DNA of 64,000 bases from positions 1,612,001 through 1,676,000 of the forward strand of contig NZ_CP135971.1 in NCBI RefSeq assembly GCF_032463525.1, given 5' to 3'. Position 1 is the stretch's first letter. The number at the start of each line of letters is the position of its first letter. Below the pieces are notes generated by a model. It did no database searches. It was given only the letters and a program-made list of their open reading frames with translations, and was not told the DNA's origin. This document shows positions 19,266 to 27,430 of this stretch, one piece after another. The DNA is from Pseudomonas sp. DTU_2021_1001937_2_SI_NGA_ILE_001 (GTDB lineage: Bacteria; Pseudomonadota; Gammaproteobacteria; Pseudomonadales; Pseudomonadaceae). Both the position numbers and the translations under genes were made by a program.

Positions 19266-20273
19266 TCAGCGTCCTTCGAGGATCTGCGCGGCCTGGTCGA
19301 ACAGCGCCAGCGGCTGCTCGGCTTTCTGAATGTCGGTGGAAAGAATCTGGCGGAAACGCCGCGCCCCCGGAAAGCCCTGGGCCAGGCCAAGGATGTGCCG
19401 GGTGATGTGATGCATGTTGCCACCGCGCGAGGTGTAATCCACCACATAGGGACGCAACGCCGCCATGGCCTCGGCGCGACCAATGGGCGCGTGGGTGGCG
19501 CCGAACAGCCGCTGATCCACTTCGGCGAGCAGATACGGATTGTGGTACGCCTCGCGGCCGAGCATCACCCCATCGAAGGTCTGCAAGTGTTCTTCACAGG
19601 CGTCCAGGGTCTTGATGCCGCCATTGAGGACGATCTCCAGGTCCGGGAAATCGGTCTTCAACTGTGCGGCCACGTCGTAGCGCAACGGCGGGATCTCGCG
19701 GTTCTCCTTCGGCGACAAGCCTTCGAGAATGGCGATACGCGCATGCACGGTGAAACTTCGGCACCCTGCCTCGCGCACCTGGCCGACGAAATCGCACAGC
19801 TGCTCGTAGCTGTCACGACCGTTGATGCCGATCCGGTGCTTGACCGTTACCGCAATGCCCACCGCATCCTGCATGGCCTTCACACAGTCACTCACCAATC
19901 CCGGATGCCCCATCAGGCAGGCGCCGATCATGTTGTTCTGCACTCGGTCGCTGGGGCAGCCCACATTGAGGTTGACCTCGTCATACCCCGCCGCCTCGGC
20001 CAGCCTCGCACAGGCCGCCAGGTCCGCCGGGTTGCTGCCACCCAACTGCAACGCCAACGGGTGCTCCGCCTCGTGATGCCCCAGAAAACGCTCACGATCA
20101 CCGAACAGCACCGCGCCGGTGGTGACCATTTCCGTGTACAGCAGCGCGTTCTTCGACAACAGGCGCAGGAAGTAACGGCAATGGCGGTCGGTCCAATCCA
20201 TCATCGGCGCCACGGAGAAGCGGCGAGAAGGCACGGATTGGGCAGTAGAAAGGGGAACGGTATCGGCTTGCAT
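19266..20273 (-). CDS. dusA: tRNA-dihydrouridine synthase A
   Basis: 335-residue FMN enzyme reducing U20 and U20a in the tRNA D-loop with NADPH. RRFSVAPMMDWTDRHCR opens the TIM barrel, NLNVGCPSDRVQ carries the catalytic cysteine, and VKHRIGI plus VHAR are the flavin/substrate-binding segments. ATG 20273 (MQADTVPL) was chosen; the frame is open 16 codons further. With dusC at the left edge this is the second dihydrouridine synthase in the window. Confidence 0.95.
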   Translation of the reverse strand: MQADTVPLSTAQSVPSRRFSVAPMMDWTDRHCRYFLRLLSKNALLYTEMVTTGAVLFGDRERFLGHHEAEHPLALQLGGSNPADLAACARLAEAAGYDEVNLNVGCPSDRVQNNMIGACLMGHPGLVSDCVKAMQDAVGIAVTVKHRIGINGRDSYEQLCDFVGQVREAGCRSFTVHARIAILEGLSPKENREIPPLRYDVAAQLKTDFPDLEIVLNGGIKTLDACEEHLQTFDGVMLGREAYHNPYLLAEVDQRLFGATHAPIGRAEAMAALRPYVVDYTSRGGNMHHITRHILGLAQGFPGARRFRQILSTDIQKAEQPLALFDQAAQILEGR

Positions 20274-20411
20274 GGTCACGGTCTGGCTTCGACATCTGGG
20301 GAGACAGGCCAAGGGCGGCAAGGCCGACTCGGCGCGGGTCGCGTAGTCTATCAGGAAGTGGCCAGGGACATGGCGGCCCAGCGTCGAGTCATCCTCAGCC
20401 TCATCATCGTT

Positions 20412-21047
20412 TCAGCGCCGGCTTTCCGCGAGCATCCGCACCGCCAGCCCAGCCAGCACCGTGCCCATCAACCAACGCTGCAGCACCTGCCACACAGGCC
20501 TGCCGGCGAGGAACACTGCGATGGAGCCGGCCATCACCGCGATCAGGGCGTTGACGCTGACACTGATGACGATCTGCGTGGCGCCGAGCGCCAGCGATTG
20601 CAGCAGCACGCTGCCGTGGCCTGTCGGTTCGATGAACTGCGGTAGCAGGGACAGGTACATTACGGCGATCTTGGGATTCAGCAGACTGGTCAGCAGGCCC
20701 ATGCTGAACAGCTTGCGCGGGCTGTCCACCGGCAGGTCACGCACCTGGAACGGCGAGCGTCCGCCCGGCCTGAGCGCCTGCCAGGCCAGGTACAGCAGGT
20801 ACAAGGCCCCGCCCAGGCGCAGAGCATCGTAGGCGTAAGGCACGGCCATCACCAGCGCGGTGATGCCCAGCGCTGCGCACAGCATGTAACAGACAAACCC
20901 CAACGCCACGCCGCCGAGGGATATCAACCCGGCCGTGCGCCCCTGGCAGATTGAGCGGGATATCAGGTAGATCATATTGGGCCCGGGGGTGAGCACCATG
21001 CCCAGGCAGATAAGGGCAAACGCCAACAGGCTGGAGAGTTCGGGCAT
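20412..21047 (-). CDS. LysE/RhtB-family amino acid exporter
   Basis: 211 residues with six predicted membrane helices. The conserved LTPGPNMIYLISRS near residue 20 and the SLLNPKIAVMYLSLLPQF stretch in the middle identify the LysE/RhtB exporters of amino acids or their derivatives. The substrate cannot be read from sequence. The gene stands alone upstream of dusA. Confidence 0.9.
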   Translation of the reverse strand: MPELSSLLAFALICLGMVLTPGPNMIYLISRSICQGRTAGLISLGGVALGFVCYMLCAALGITALVMAVPYAYDALRLGGALYLLYLAWQALRPGGRSPFQVRDLPVDSPRKLFSMGLLTSLLNPKIAVMYLSLLPQFIEPTGHGSVLLQSLALGATQIVISVSVNALIAVMAGSIAVFLAGRPVWQVLQRWLMGTVLAGLAVRMLAESRR

Positions 21048-21142
21048 GAGGTCAACATCCTGTCATGAGGGGCGGTGGCTGGCACTATAACGTCACCAGC
21101 CGCCAGACGGCGAGGTCGGGCAACCTTTATTGGCAACTGTCT

Positions 21143-21679
21143 TCACGCCAGTTCACCTCCGCACGCGGTATACATCGCCAGCAGGTCTGCCGCGGGTTTC
21201 TGTGCTTCCATACGCTGCTCACTGTAGACCTCCAGCAAGCTTGCCAGGCGATGCTCGCGCTGCCCGTAGCCAGCACCCGGCAGGCTTGCCCAGATGGGCG
21301 CGGCGGCGGCAATCGCCCGTTCGATCCGCCCGGCCTGTATATAGGGCAACGCGCCGCATTCAGTCAGCAGCTTTACCGCTGCCAGGTCCTGGGCTTCAGG
21401 GATGAAACGCCCGATGAAGCCATACCGGCGGACGATGGCGTCCCACGTACGCGCCAGAAACTGATAACGCCCTGCGGCAGTGCTGCTGATGCCGTAACGC
21501 GCAAGCGCGACCAGTACGCGCGGATGGGTTGCGTAGTCGGTGAAGAGTTTGCCGCCCACCAGCACGTTGTAACCGTCGTCCGAGGCCTTGATCGTGGAAG
21601 TCCCCTCCGACCAGGCCAGCATGTCGAGAAAGGCCAGCACATTACTGCCGCCAGCCTGTGATGAATCGATACGAGCCAT
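21143..21679 (-). CDS. Lambda-type endolysin, glycoside hydrolase family 104
   Basis: 178 residues resembling lambda gpR, the lytic transglycosylase that cleaves peptidoglycan glycan strands. Visible family marks are AFLDMLAWSEGT with the catalytic glutamate E25, NVLVGGKLFTDYATHPR, SSTAAGRYQFL and IWASLPGAGYGQ. No signal peptide or SAR helix is seen, so export would need a holin or cell damage. ATG 21679 has GGAGG ahead; a TTG four codons upstream is also open. No holin, spanin or phage structural gene lies nearby: it is an orphan, probably domesticated or a prophage relic. Confidence 0.88.
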   Translation of the reverse strand: MARIDSSQAGGSNVLAFLDMLAWSEGTSTIKASDDGYNVLVGGKLFTDYATHPRVLVALARYGISSTAAGRYQFLARTWDAIVRRYGFIGRFIPEAQDLAAVKLLTECGALPYIQAGRIERAIAAAAPIWASLPGAGYGQREHRLASLLEVYSEQRMEAQKPAADLLAMYTACGGELA

Positions 21680-21747
21680 GAAAGCCTCCAAAAAACCAAC
21701 ACATCCTTAAGCACGTGCCAGGGCTGCTTGTGCCTGCGGAGATGAAA

Positions 21748-21963
21748 ATGAATATGAAATACCTGCTGCCGCTGCTGTTGCTCAGCGCTTGCGCGGCGTA
21801 CAGCGAACGCGGCACCGGCGAAGGCGGCCGCGAAATCGGTGAAAAGGGCTATACCGTGCGCTGCGATGCCAGCCCGGCTAACCAGCCGGGCTGCTACCAG
21901 CCAGCGCTATCGTTCGATTGGTGGCCTTCGGACAGGATCAAGCTGCGTCTTGGGGCACAGTAG
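21748..21963 (+). CDS. Small lipoprotein of unknown function
   Basis: 71 residues: a short positive start, hydrophobic core and lipobox LLSAC, so the mature protein would be an envelope lipoprotein of about 55 residues. The mature part has two more cysteines (VRCDASPANQPGCYQP) that could form a disulfide. ATG 21748 is six bases after GGAG, better spaced than ATG 21742. It is divergent from the endolysin gene; it is not proline-rich like an Rz1 spanin. Family not recognised. Confidence 0.65.
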   Translation: MNMKYLLPLLLLSACAAYSERGTGEGGREIGEKGYTVRCDASPANQPGCYQPALSFDWWPSDRIKLRLGAQ

Positions 21964-22062
21964 AGCGGCGGCGAGCACACTGTCTCCAACGTCAAGAGGC
22001 ACCGTAGTCAAGCCTTAGCGTCGATGAACTTCTGGTGTGGAACGCCCAGAAGCTCTGAGCAT

Positions 22063-22359
22063 TCAGAACGGCGCCGGCCCCTCGACACTGAACACATCCC
22101 TTTCCTCTGCCACGCGGTCGTCGTCCGTGTGGTGGTCCCATGCCAGCAGCACGGCGCCGTCGCTGGTCGTGGTGACCTCCAGCCCCTCGGTTTCGGCCAG
22201 CATTTCCAGTACCTGATGCCAGTCCTGGTCTGCGTCGGTATCCAGACGATGCACCAGTACCCGCCGCTGCAACTGGGCAGCAGGAGAATTGATCATGCTC
22301 GCCACTCGCAGCCCCAGCCGCTCCAGCCCGCTCAAGGTTTCTCGCTCCTGTTGGTTCAC
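22063..22359 (-). CDS. DUF1654 protein, probably SOS-regulated
   Basis: 98 residues with the pattern of the Pseudomonas DUF1654 family: LGLRVASMINSPAAQLQRRVLVHRLDTDADQDWHQVLEML followed by DGAVLLAW. The function of the family is unknown. The start is GTG at 22359. A perfect LexA box lies 32 bases upstream, so transcription is expected to rise after DNA damage. A five-codon ATG micro-ORF ends just in front of the GTG. Confidence 0.75.
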   Translation of the reverse strand: MNQQERETLSGLERLGLRVASMINSPAAQLQRRVLVHRLDTDADQDWHQVLEMLAETEGLEVTTTSDGAVLLAWDHHTDDDRVAEERDVFSVEGPAPF

Positions 22360-22390
22360 TTCACGTCGCCTTATCCATGAAAACGGAAAA

Positions 22391-22406
22391 CTGTATATTC
22401 ATACAG
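22391..22406 (-). promoter_or_regulatory. LexA (SOS) box upstream of the DUF1654 gene
   Basis: CTGTATATTCATACAG fits CTGT-N8-ACAG exactly with an all-A/T-rich core except one C, as in the classical SOS box. It lies 32 bases before the GTG start of the DUF1654 gene, where it would cover the promoter. Confidence 0.8.
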
Positions 22407-22646
22407 TATTTGTACGAATCATATCCAAGCACGTGAGAAAAGCCAATTTCCTCATGCAAGACATTTCTACAAGGTGAGCAAGATTCAGTGGTGAGAACCT
22501 GGCTGCCAGGCATCCGCGGGAACAAGCCGGGCGAACAACGCTCCAATTCAGTCAACGTCACGCATTCGCGCCCTTGTCCGCCACGCCCTTGAGTGGTCGG
22601 CGGCGCTCGGGTAATGTCACTTCACCGCACAGGACAGAGCACGCTC

Positions 22647-23573
22647 ATGACTTCCAAGCTGGAACAACTCAAAGCCATCACTACCGTAGTAGCCGACACC
22701 GGCGACTTCGACGCCATTGCCCGCCTCAAGCCGGTGGATGCCACCACCAACCCTTCCCTGCTGCTCAAGGCCGCTTCCAGCGAAAGCAACGCCGCCCTGC
22801 TCCAGGAAGCCTTCAGCGGCAGCCAGGGTGATATCGGCCTGGCCTGCGACCGCTTTGCCGTCGCTATCGGCCGCAAGATCCTCGACGTGGTACCCGGCCG
22901 CGTCTCCACCGAGGTGGACGCCCGCCTGTCCTTCGACACCCAGGCCATGATCGAACGCGGTCAACGCCTGATCGGCCTCTATGAAGAAGCCGGCGTCGGC
23001 CGCGAGCGCATCCTGGTCAAGCTGGCCTCGACCTGGGAAGGCATCCGCGCTGCCGAGAAGCTCGAGAAGGAAGGTATCCAGACCAACCTGACCCTGCTGT
23101 TCTCCTTCGCCCAGGCAGTGGCCTGCGCCGAGGCTGGCGTGTTCCTGATCTCGCCGTTCGTGGGCCGTATCTATGACTGGTACAAGAAGTCCACCGGCCA
23201 GGAATACACCGGCGCGCAAGATCCGGGCGTCCAGTCGGTCACCCGCATCTACAACTACTACAAGGCCAACGGCTACAACACCGTGGTCATGGGCGCCAGC
23301 TTCCGCAACATCGGTCAGATCGAACAACTGGCCGGCTGCGACCGCCTGACCATCAGCCCCGAGCTGCTCAAGCAGCTGGCCGAAGACCAGGGTAGTCTGG
23401 AGCGCAAGCTCAACCCTGGCCAGGGCGGCGAAGCACGGCAAAGCCTGAGCGAGAAGGAATTCCGCTGGCTGTCCAATGAAGATGCCATGGCCACCGAGAA
23501 GCTGGCCGAAGGTATTCGTCAGTTCGCCCGCGATCAGGAAAAGCTCGAGGCCCTGCTGTCAGCCAAGGCCTGA
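22647..23573 (+). CDS. tal: Transaldolase (TalB type)
   Basis: 308-residue enzyme of the non-oxidative pentose phosphate pathway that moves a dihydroxyacetone unit between sedoheptulose 7-phosphate and glyceraldehyde 3-phosphate. [10 protein letters not shown] near residue 32 and the Schiff-base lysine K125 in [13 protein letters not shown] are diagnostic. ATG 22647 (MTSKLEQLK) is the family start; the frame is open 18 codons further. A terminator follows at once. In Pseudomonas lacking phosphofructokinase this reaction links pentoses to the Entner-Doudoroff cycle. Confidence 0.97.
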   Translation: MTSKLEQLKAITTVVADTGDFDAIARLKPVDATTNPSLLLKAASSESNAALLQEAFSGSQGDIGLACDRFAVAIGRKILDVVPGRVSTEVDARLSFDTQAMIERGQRLIGLYEEAGVGRERILVKLASTWEGIRAAEKLEKEGIQTNLTLLFSFAQAVACAEAGVFLISPFVGRIYDWYKKSTGQEYTGAQDPGVQSVTRIYNYYKANGYNTVVMGASFRNIGQIEQLAGCDRLTISPELLKQLAEDQGSLERKLNPGQGGEARQSLSEKEFRWLSNEDAMATEKLAEGIRQFARDQEKLEALLSAKA

Positions 23574-23579
23574 TGTGAA

Positions 23580-23612
23580 AAAGGGCGATACTCTTGCGAG
23601 ATCGCCCTTTTC
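23580..23612 (+). terminator. Bidirectional terminator between tal and rssC
   Basis: AAAGGGCGAT (23580-23589) pairs perfectly with ATCGCCCTTT (23601-23610), with T-rich tail on the plus strand and a matching A-rich flank that serves the minus strand. It separates the convergent genes. Confidence 0.88.
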
Positions 23613-23642
23613 ATTCATGTGTGCCCCGTCGGCTCGCGCTGC

Positions 23643-24128
23643 TCAGCGCTGCCCTTCTAGCGCGTTTACCAGGTCATGAAACGCCTCGCGATTGGACTCG
23701 TTGAGCCCCATCAGGATCTTGTGCGCTTCCAGCACCTTGGCCTTGACCACTTCTTCCCCCTGATCCTGCGATGGCAGGTCAGTCAGGCATTCCGGGCAAG
23801 GCACCGGATGGTCGACGATATTGAACACCTGATCGAAACCCATCGACTGCAGCAAGCGCGTGATGTCTTCGTGGGTCGTGACCAGAGTCGGCAACAGCCC
23901 GACCTTCTGGCGCGACAAGATGGAGAGCTTGGCCAGAAGACCAAGGGTGGTGCTGTCAATGCTGCGCGTTTCGGTCAGATCGATCACCACTGCCGAAAAA
24001 TTCAGCGCCGTGAAGATCCGCTCGATAGTCGCATCCAAGGCCGAGCACAGGGTCAGTCGCACTTCGCCCACGAACTTCAGAACGAATGTGCCTTCCTGCT
24101 CGGCGAACTGGATTCTACCGGTACTCAT
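23643..24128 (-). CDS. rssC: Anti-sigma factor antagonist (STAS domain), RssC
   Basis: 161 residues with an N-terminal STAS domain. The phospho-switch region reads VVIDLTETRSIDSTTLGLLAKL, with serine at the position phosphorylated in SpoIIAA-type proteins, and a C-terminal extension contains CPEC. Its ATG overlaps the rssB stop (ATGA). In P. aeruginosa and P. putida the tal-adjacent pair is RssC/RssB: RssB delivers RpoS for degradation and RssC counteracts it. An HsbA-like role is the alternative, but the position next to tal favours RssC. Confidence 0.8.
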   Translation of the reverse strand: MSTGRIQFAEQEGTFVLKFVGEVRLTLCSALDATIERIFTALNFSAVVIDLTETRSIDSTTLGLLAKLSILSRQKVGLLPTLVTTHEDITRLLQSMGFDQVFNIVDHPVPCPECLTDLPSQDQGEEVVKAKVLEAHKILMGLNESNREAFHDLVNALEGQR

Positions 24129-25309
24129 CAAAGATTCCTGCTCAACACTAACAAGGCGATATCATCCGGCATCTCCCCTAGCGTAGCCAATTCGAAAACC
24201 CGACGCAGACCATCCAGGCTGCCGCCCGCTGTCTTGACCAGTTCAGGCAAGGCAGCTTCCTTTTCCTTGAGTGTATCACCGGGTAGCAAATCCAGTATGC
24301 CATCAGACAACAGGGTCAGGCTGAAGGAGTCTGGCAACTCGCAGACATAGTCCTGATAGGTCGCTTCCTGAAAAAGGCCGACCGGCAGGCCGCGTCCTTC
24401 CAGGTAACTGCCCTTGCCCTCGCTGAACAACACCGGCAATGGCAGGTGACCGCCAACGGCATAGGTCAACGTCCCTGCCTGCTCATCGATCACCCCGCCA
24501 ACCATGGTCACGTGCTTGCCGAGCTTGCAACTGATCAGGCCACGGTTTATGTGGCCCAGTACATCAGACGGCTTGAACTCGGGCAACGTCCCGCTGCGCT
24601 TGTATTCGAACAGCAGACGCGTGGTCATGAACTTCAGCAATACGGTGATGAACGCCGAAGACGCCCCGTGCCCGGACACATCCGCCAGGTAGAATGCCAC
24701 CCGGCGCTCGTCGACGCGAAAGTAGTCGACGAAATCACCCGACAGATACAGCGACGGAATGATCTGATGCGCGAAGCTGAACTGCTCGGTGGCCCAAGGG
24801 CTGGTCGGCAGCATGTTCATCTGCACCTGACGACCGGCGTCCTGATCCTCTTGCAGCAGGTGCAGGCTGGCTTCGAGTTCGCGATTGGCGGCCTCGAGTT
24901 TTTCACGGTAAAGCTCGTTCTCGCGCTCCAGCCGCGCACGATCAAGGGCACGGCGAACCGAATGTTCGAGTACCGCGAGATCTTCCAGAGGTTTGATCAG
25001 GTAGTCGGCAGCGCCCAGGCGCAGGGCCTCGACGACATCGCTCATGACACCCGCGCCAGACACCACGATCACCGGCATCTGCGGCGAGATCGCGGCCACC
25101 TGGCGGATCAGCTCCAGGCCGCCCATCTGGGGCATGCGCAGGTCACAGATCACCAGATCGGGCTTTTCCTGTTCGAAAATCTCTATACCTTGCTGGCCAT
25201 TGGTAGCCTGCAGGACATCGAAGCCACTGTCTTCCAGGTAGGCGGCGATACTCGCGCGCACGACCTCGTCGTCATCGATAATCAGCAGCGTTGCACTGGT
25301 TTTAGGCAT
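24128..25309 (-). CDS. rssB: Response regulator with PP2C phosphatase domain, RssB
   Basis: 393 residues: receiver with DDD at 12-14 and phosphoacceptor D56 in LVICDLRMPQ, a helical linker (about 130-165; coiled-coil-like ENELYREKLEAANRELEASLHLLQ), then a SpoIIE/PP2C-type phosphatase domain with YLADVSGHGASSAF and LLSDGILDLL, which hold metal-binding aspartates. Expected role: regulated proteolysis of the stationary-phase factor RpoS, with the phosphatase acting on the STAS partner encoded next. Upstream lies a divergent PilZ gene. Confidence 0.85.
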   Translation of the reverse strand: MPKTSATLLIIDDDEVVRASIAAYLEDSGFDVLQATNGQQGIEIFEQEKPDLVICDLRMPQMGGLELIRQVAAISPQMPVIVVSGAGVMSDVVEALRLGAADYLIKPLEDLAVLEHSVRRALDRARLERENELYREKLEAANRELEASLHLLQEDQDAGRQVQMNMLPTSPWATEQFSFAHQIIPSLYLSGDFVDYFRVDERRVAFYLADVSGHGASSAFITVLLKFMTTRLLFEYKRSGTLPEFKPSDVLGHINRGLISCKLGKHVTMVGGVIDEQAGTLTYAVGGHLPLPVLFSEGKGSYLEGRGLPVGLFQEATYQDYVCELPDSFSLTLLSDGILDLLPGDTLKEKEAALPELVKTAGGSLDGLRRVFELATLGEMPDDIALLVLSRNL

Positions 25310-25560
25310 GTGGGCAAACGGCGCCAGATCAGGTTGGGGTAGACGGACCGGTGCGTGCCGGGCCCTGCTTACCGGATTCGCTTTCTAGCCACTCTGCACG
25401 ACTTTTGCCGTATCTCCAGAGGTGCCCTTCAAGGCGCAGACGGTACTCCCATCCGCCGGGCGTTTCAAGCGAACTTCCACCCTTGAATTGCGTCTTTACA
25501 TCGCAAATCACCCAGAGTTATAAGAACAACAAATTCAGCAACCAAAACAAAGGAAGTCGC

Positions 25561-25860
25561 ATGAGCCGAATTGATCAGGGATATGCCGAAAAGCGCGATT
25601 TCATTCGCATGCGCGTCGATGCTGATATCAGCATCATCCATGCCGGGCAAGTGATTCCGGCTGTATGTCTGGATTTGTCCAGCACCGGGATGCAGGTTCA
25701 GGCGCCACGAGCCTTCGCCATCGGCGATCGGCTCAGTATTCGCATCGATTCCGATCACCCGGCGCTCAAGGGCCTGGAAGCCGAGACCGAAGTGGTCTGG
25801 CTGGCCGACCAGGACGGTGGCGGGCAGAAGCTTGGGCTCTCGATCATTTCCATGAGCTGA
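25561..25860 (+). CDS. Short PilZ-domain protein
   Basis: 99 residues, one PilZ domain. The c-di-GMP motif is present: EKRDFIRMRVDADI (R-x3-R form) near residue 10 and DLSSTGMQV (D-x-S-x-x-G) near residue 37. It should bind c-di-GMP and act by protein contact. AAAGGAAG precedes the ATG; the frame is open upstream to 25351 but is not protein-like there. It stands divergent to rssB, as in the tal-rssC-rssB-pilZ-vacJ order I recall from P. aeruginosa. Confidence 0.88.
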   Translation: MSRIDQGYAEKRDFIRMRVDADISIIHAGQVIPAVCLDLSSTGMQVQAPRAFAIGDRLSIRIDSDHPALKGLEAETEVVWLADQDGGGQKLGLSIISMS

Positions 25861-25874
25861 TGGGCGCCAGGCAC

Positions 25875-26813
25875 TTATAAAAGTGTCGACTGCTCGAACA
25901 ACGCTCTTAATTGCCCAATCATCCAGGTGTGCGCGTCACTGCGCGCGTACTTGCGGTGGCTGTAGAGCCTCAGCGCGTAGGGCTCGATCTCGAACGGCAC
26001 TTCATGCAGCACGATGTCGGCCGCCGGTGCCAGACGCTCGGCCGCAGGTTGCGGAATGGTCATGATCAGGTCGCTGCTGGCGATAATGAATGGGCAGGCC
26101 AGCACCGACGGAATCTGCAGCGCCACGTCGCGGTGCAGACCCATGCGCCGCAGCACCAGGTCCACGACCCCGGTCGCCTCGCCCCAAGGCGTCACCACCA
26201 CATGCCGCTCGGCCAGATAGGCTTCGAGATCAAGCGACTTGTGGATTCGCGGATGCCCGCGCCGCACAATCACCACATAACGCCCTGAAGTCCATTCCAG
26301 GCTGTCGATACCCATGGGCAGGCTGTCGCGCTCCTCGCCGTAACCCAGGGCGAAATCGACCTGCCCACTGGCCAGCTCATCCACGCAGACCTTGCGCCCG
26401 GCCTGCACCACCTTCAATTGCAGGCGCGGCGCGCAGTCCTGCAGGCGTGCAACCAGATTTGGCAGCAACTGCAAGGCAGTGAAATCGGTGGCCGCGAAGG
26501 TGAAGACTCGCTCGCTGGTCAGCGCATCGAAAGGTGCCCAACCGCCCAACTCGTCGCTCAACCCGCCCAGGCTGGCCGCCACCGCCGTTGCCAGGCGTTC
26601 GGCACGTTGCGTCGGGTACATGCGGTTACCCTGGCGAACGAACAGTTCATCGCCTAGCGTATCGCGCAGACGCCCCAAGGCGTGGCTGAATGCCGAGGCG
26701 CTGAGCGACAGTTCGTGCGCAGCACCGGCCACGCTGCGGTGGCGATGCAGGGCATCGAAAACCAGCAGCAGATTGAGATCCAGACGGCGCAAGAGAGGAT
26801 GCATGGTGTTCAT
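25875..26813 (-). CDS. LysR-family transcriptional regulator
   Basis: 312 residues: an N-terminal winged helix (LDLNLLLVFDALHRHRSVAGAAHELSLSASAFSHALGRLRD) and a LysR substrate-binding domain that begins with FTFAATDFTALQLLPNLV. This N-terminal wording is typical of the NodD/PcpR-type branch. ATG 26813 has AGG six bases ahead; the frame is open further upstream. It is divergent from the GNAT gene, which it may regulate. The effector is unknown. Confidence 0.9.
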   Translation of the reverse strand: MNTMHPLLRRLDLNLLLVFDALHRHRSVAGAAHELSLSASAFSHALGRLRDTLGDELFVRQGNRMYPTQRAERLATAVAASLGGLSDELGGWAPFDALTSERVFTFAATDFTALQLLPNLVARLQDCAPRLQLKVVQAGRKVCVDELASGQVDFALGYGEERDSLPMGIDSLEWTSGRYVVIVRRGHPRIHKSLDLEAYLAERHVVVTPWGEATGVVDLVLRRMGLHRDVALQIPSVLACPFIIASSDLIMTIPQPAAERLAPAADIVLHEVPFEIEPYALRLYSHRKYARSDAHTWMIGQLRALFEQSTLL

Positions 26814-26893
26814 GAGAACCTGTATGAATTGCACTACATGCAGTCTACCTGCTGCACTAGGCTGAACGCCTGTCCAAATCAGGAGCTTTTCCC

Positions 26894-27373
26894 TTGAACC
26901 TGCACATCCGCCCTGCTCGCCGTGACGACGCCGCACAGATTCTGACCTTCATCACCGACCTGGCCGACTACGAAAAGGCTCGCCACGAAGTGCAGGCCAG
27001 CATCGAAGATATCGAGCGCAGCCTGTTCGACGAGGCGTCCACGACCCATGCACTGATCTGCAGCCGGGATGAGCAACCGATTGGCTTCGCCGTGTATTTC
27101 TACAGCTACTCCACCTGGCTCGGCCGGCACGGGCTGTATCTTGAGGACCTGTACATCGCGCCACAGCACCGGGGTACCGGCGCTGGCAAGCTGATGCTCA
27201 GGCATTTGGCGCGCGAAGCCGTAGCGCGCCAGTGCGGCCGCTTCGAATGGAGTGTGCTGGATTGGAATGAGCCGGCGATCCGCTTCTACGAATCGATCGG
27301 CGCGCAGCGCCAAGGCGAATGGGTGCGCTACAGGCTGGAAGGCGAAGCGCTGAGTGCCTTCGCCGCCGGCTGA
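26894..27373 (+). CDS. GNAT N-acetyltransferase, diamine/spermidine type
   Basis: 159 residues in the GNAT fold. The acetyl-CoA loop is YIAPQHRGTGAGKLML (Q/R-x-x-G-x-G/A), and the sequence around LADYEKARHEVQAS, FYSYSTWLGRHGLYLEDLYI and LDWNEPAIRFYESIGA closely follows spermidine/spermine (diamine) acetyltransferases. A polyamine or a related amine is therefore the likely substrate. The start is TTG at 26894, eight bases after AGGAG; no ATG is better placed. It is divergent from a LysR regulator. Confidence 0.85.
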   Translation: MNLHIRPARRDDAAQILTFITDLADYEKARHEVQASIEDIERSLFDEASTTHALICSRDEQPIGFAVYFYSYSTWLGRHGLYLEDLYIAPQHRGTGAGKLMLRHLAREAVARQCGRFEWSVLDWNEPAIRFYESIGAQRQGEWVRYRLEGEALSAFAAG

Positions 27374-27430
27374 ACGACTGCCGCCGCAGAGTCCGGGCGA
27401 ATGCCCGGCGCAGCCTGCGACCAGCCAGGA

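Noticed and set aside
26830..26842. TGCA-N5-TGCA inverted repeat in the LysR/GNAT gap
   Set aside because: Could be a LysR site, but four-base arms are too short to separate from chance; not listed as a feature.
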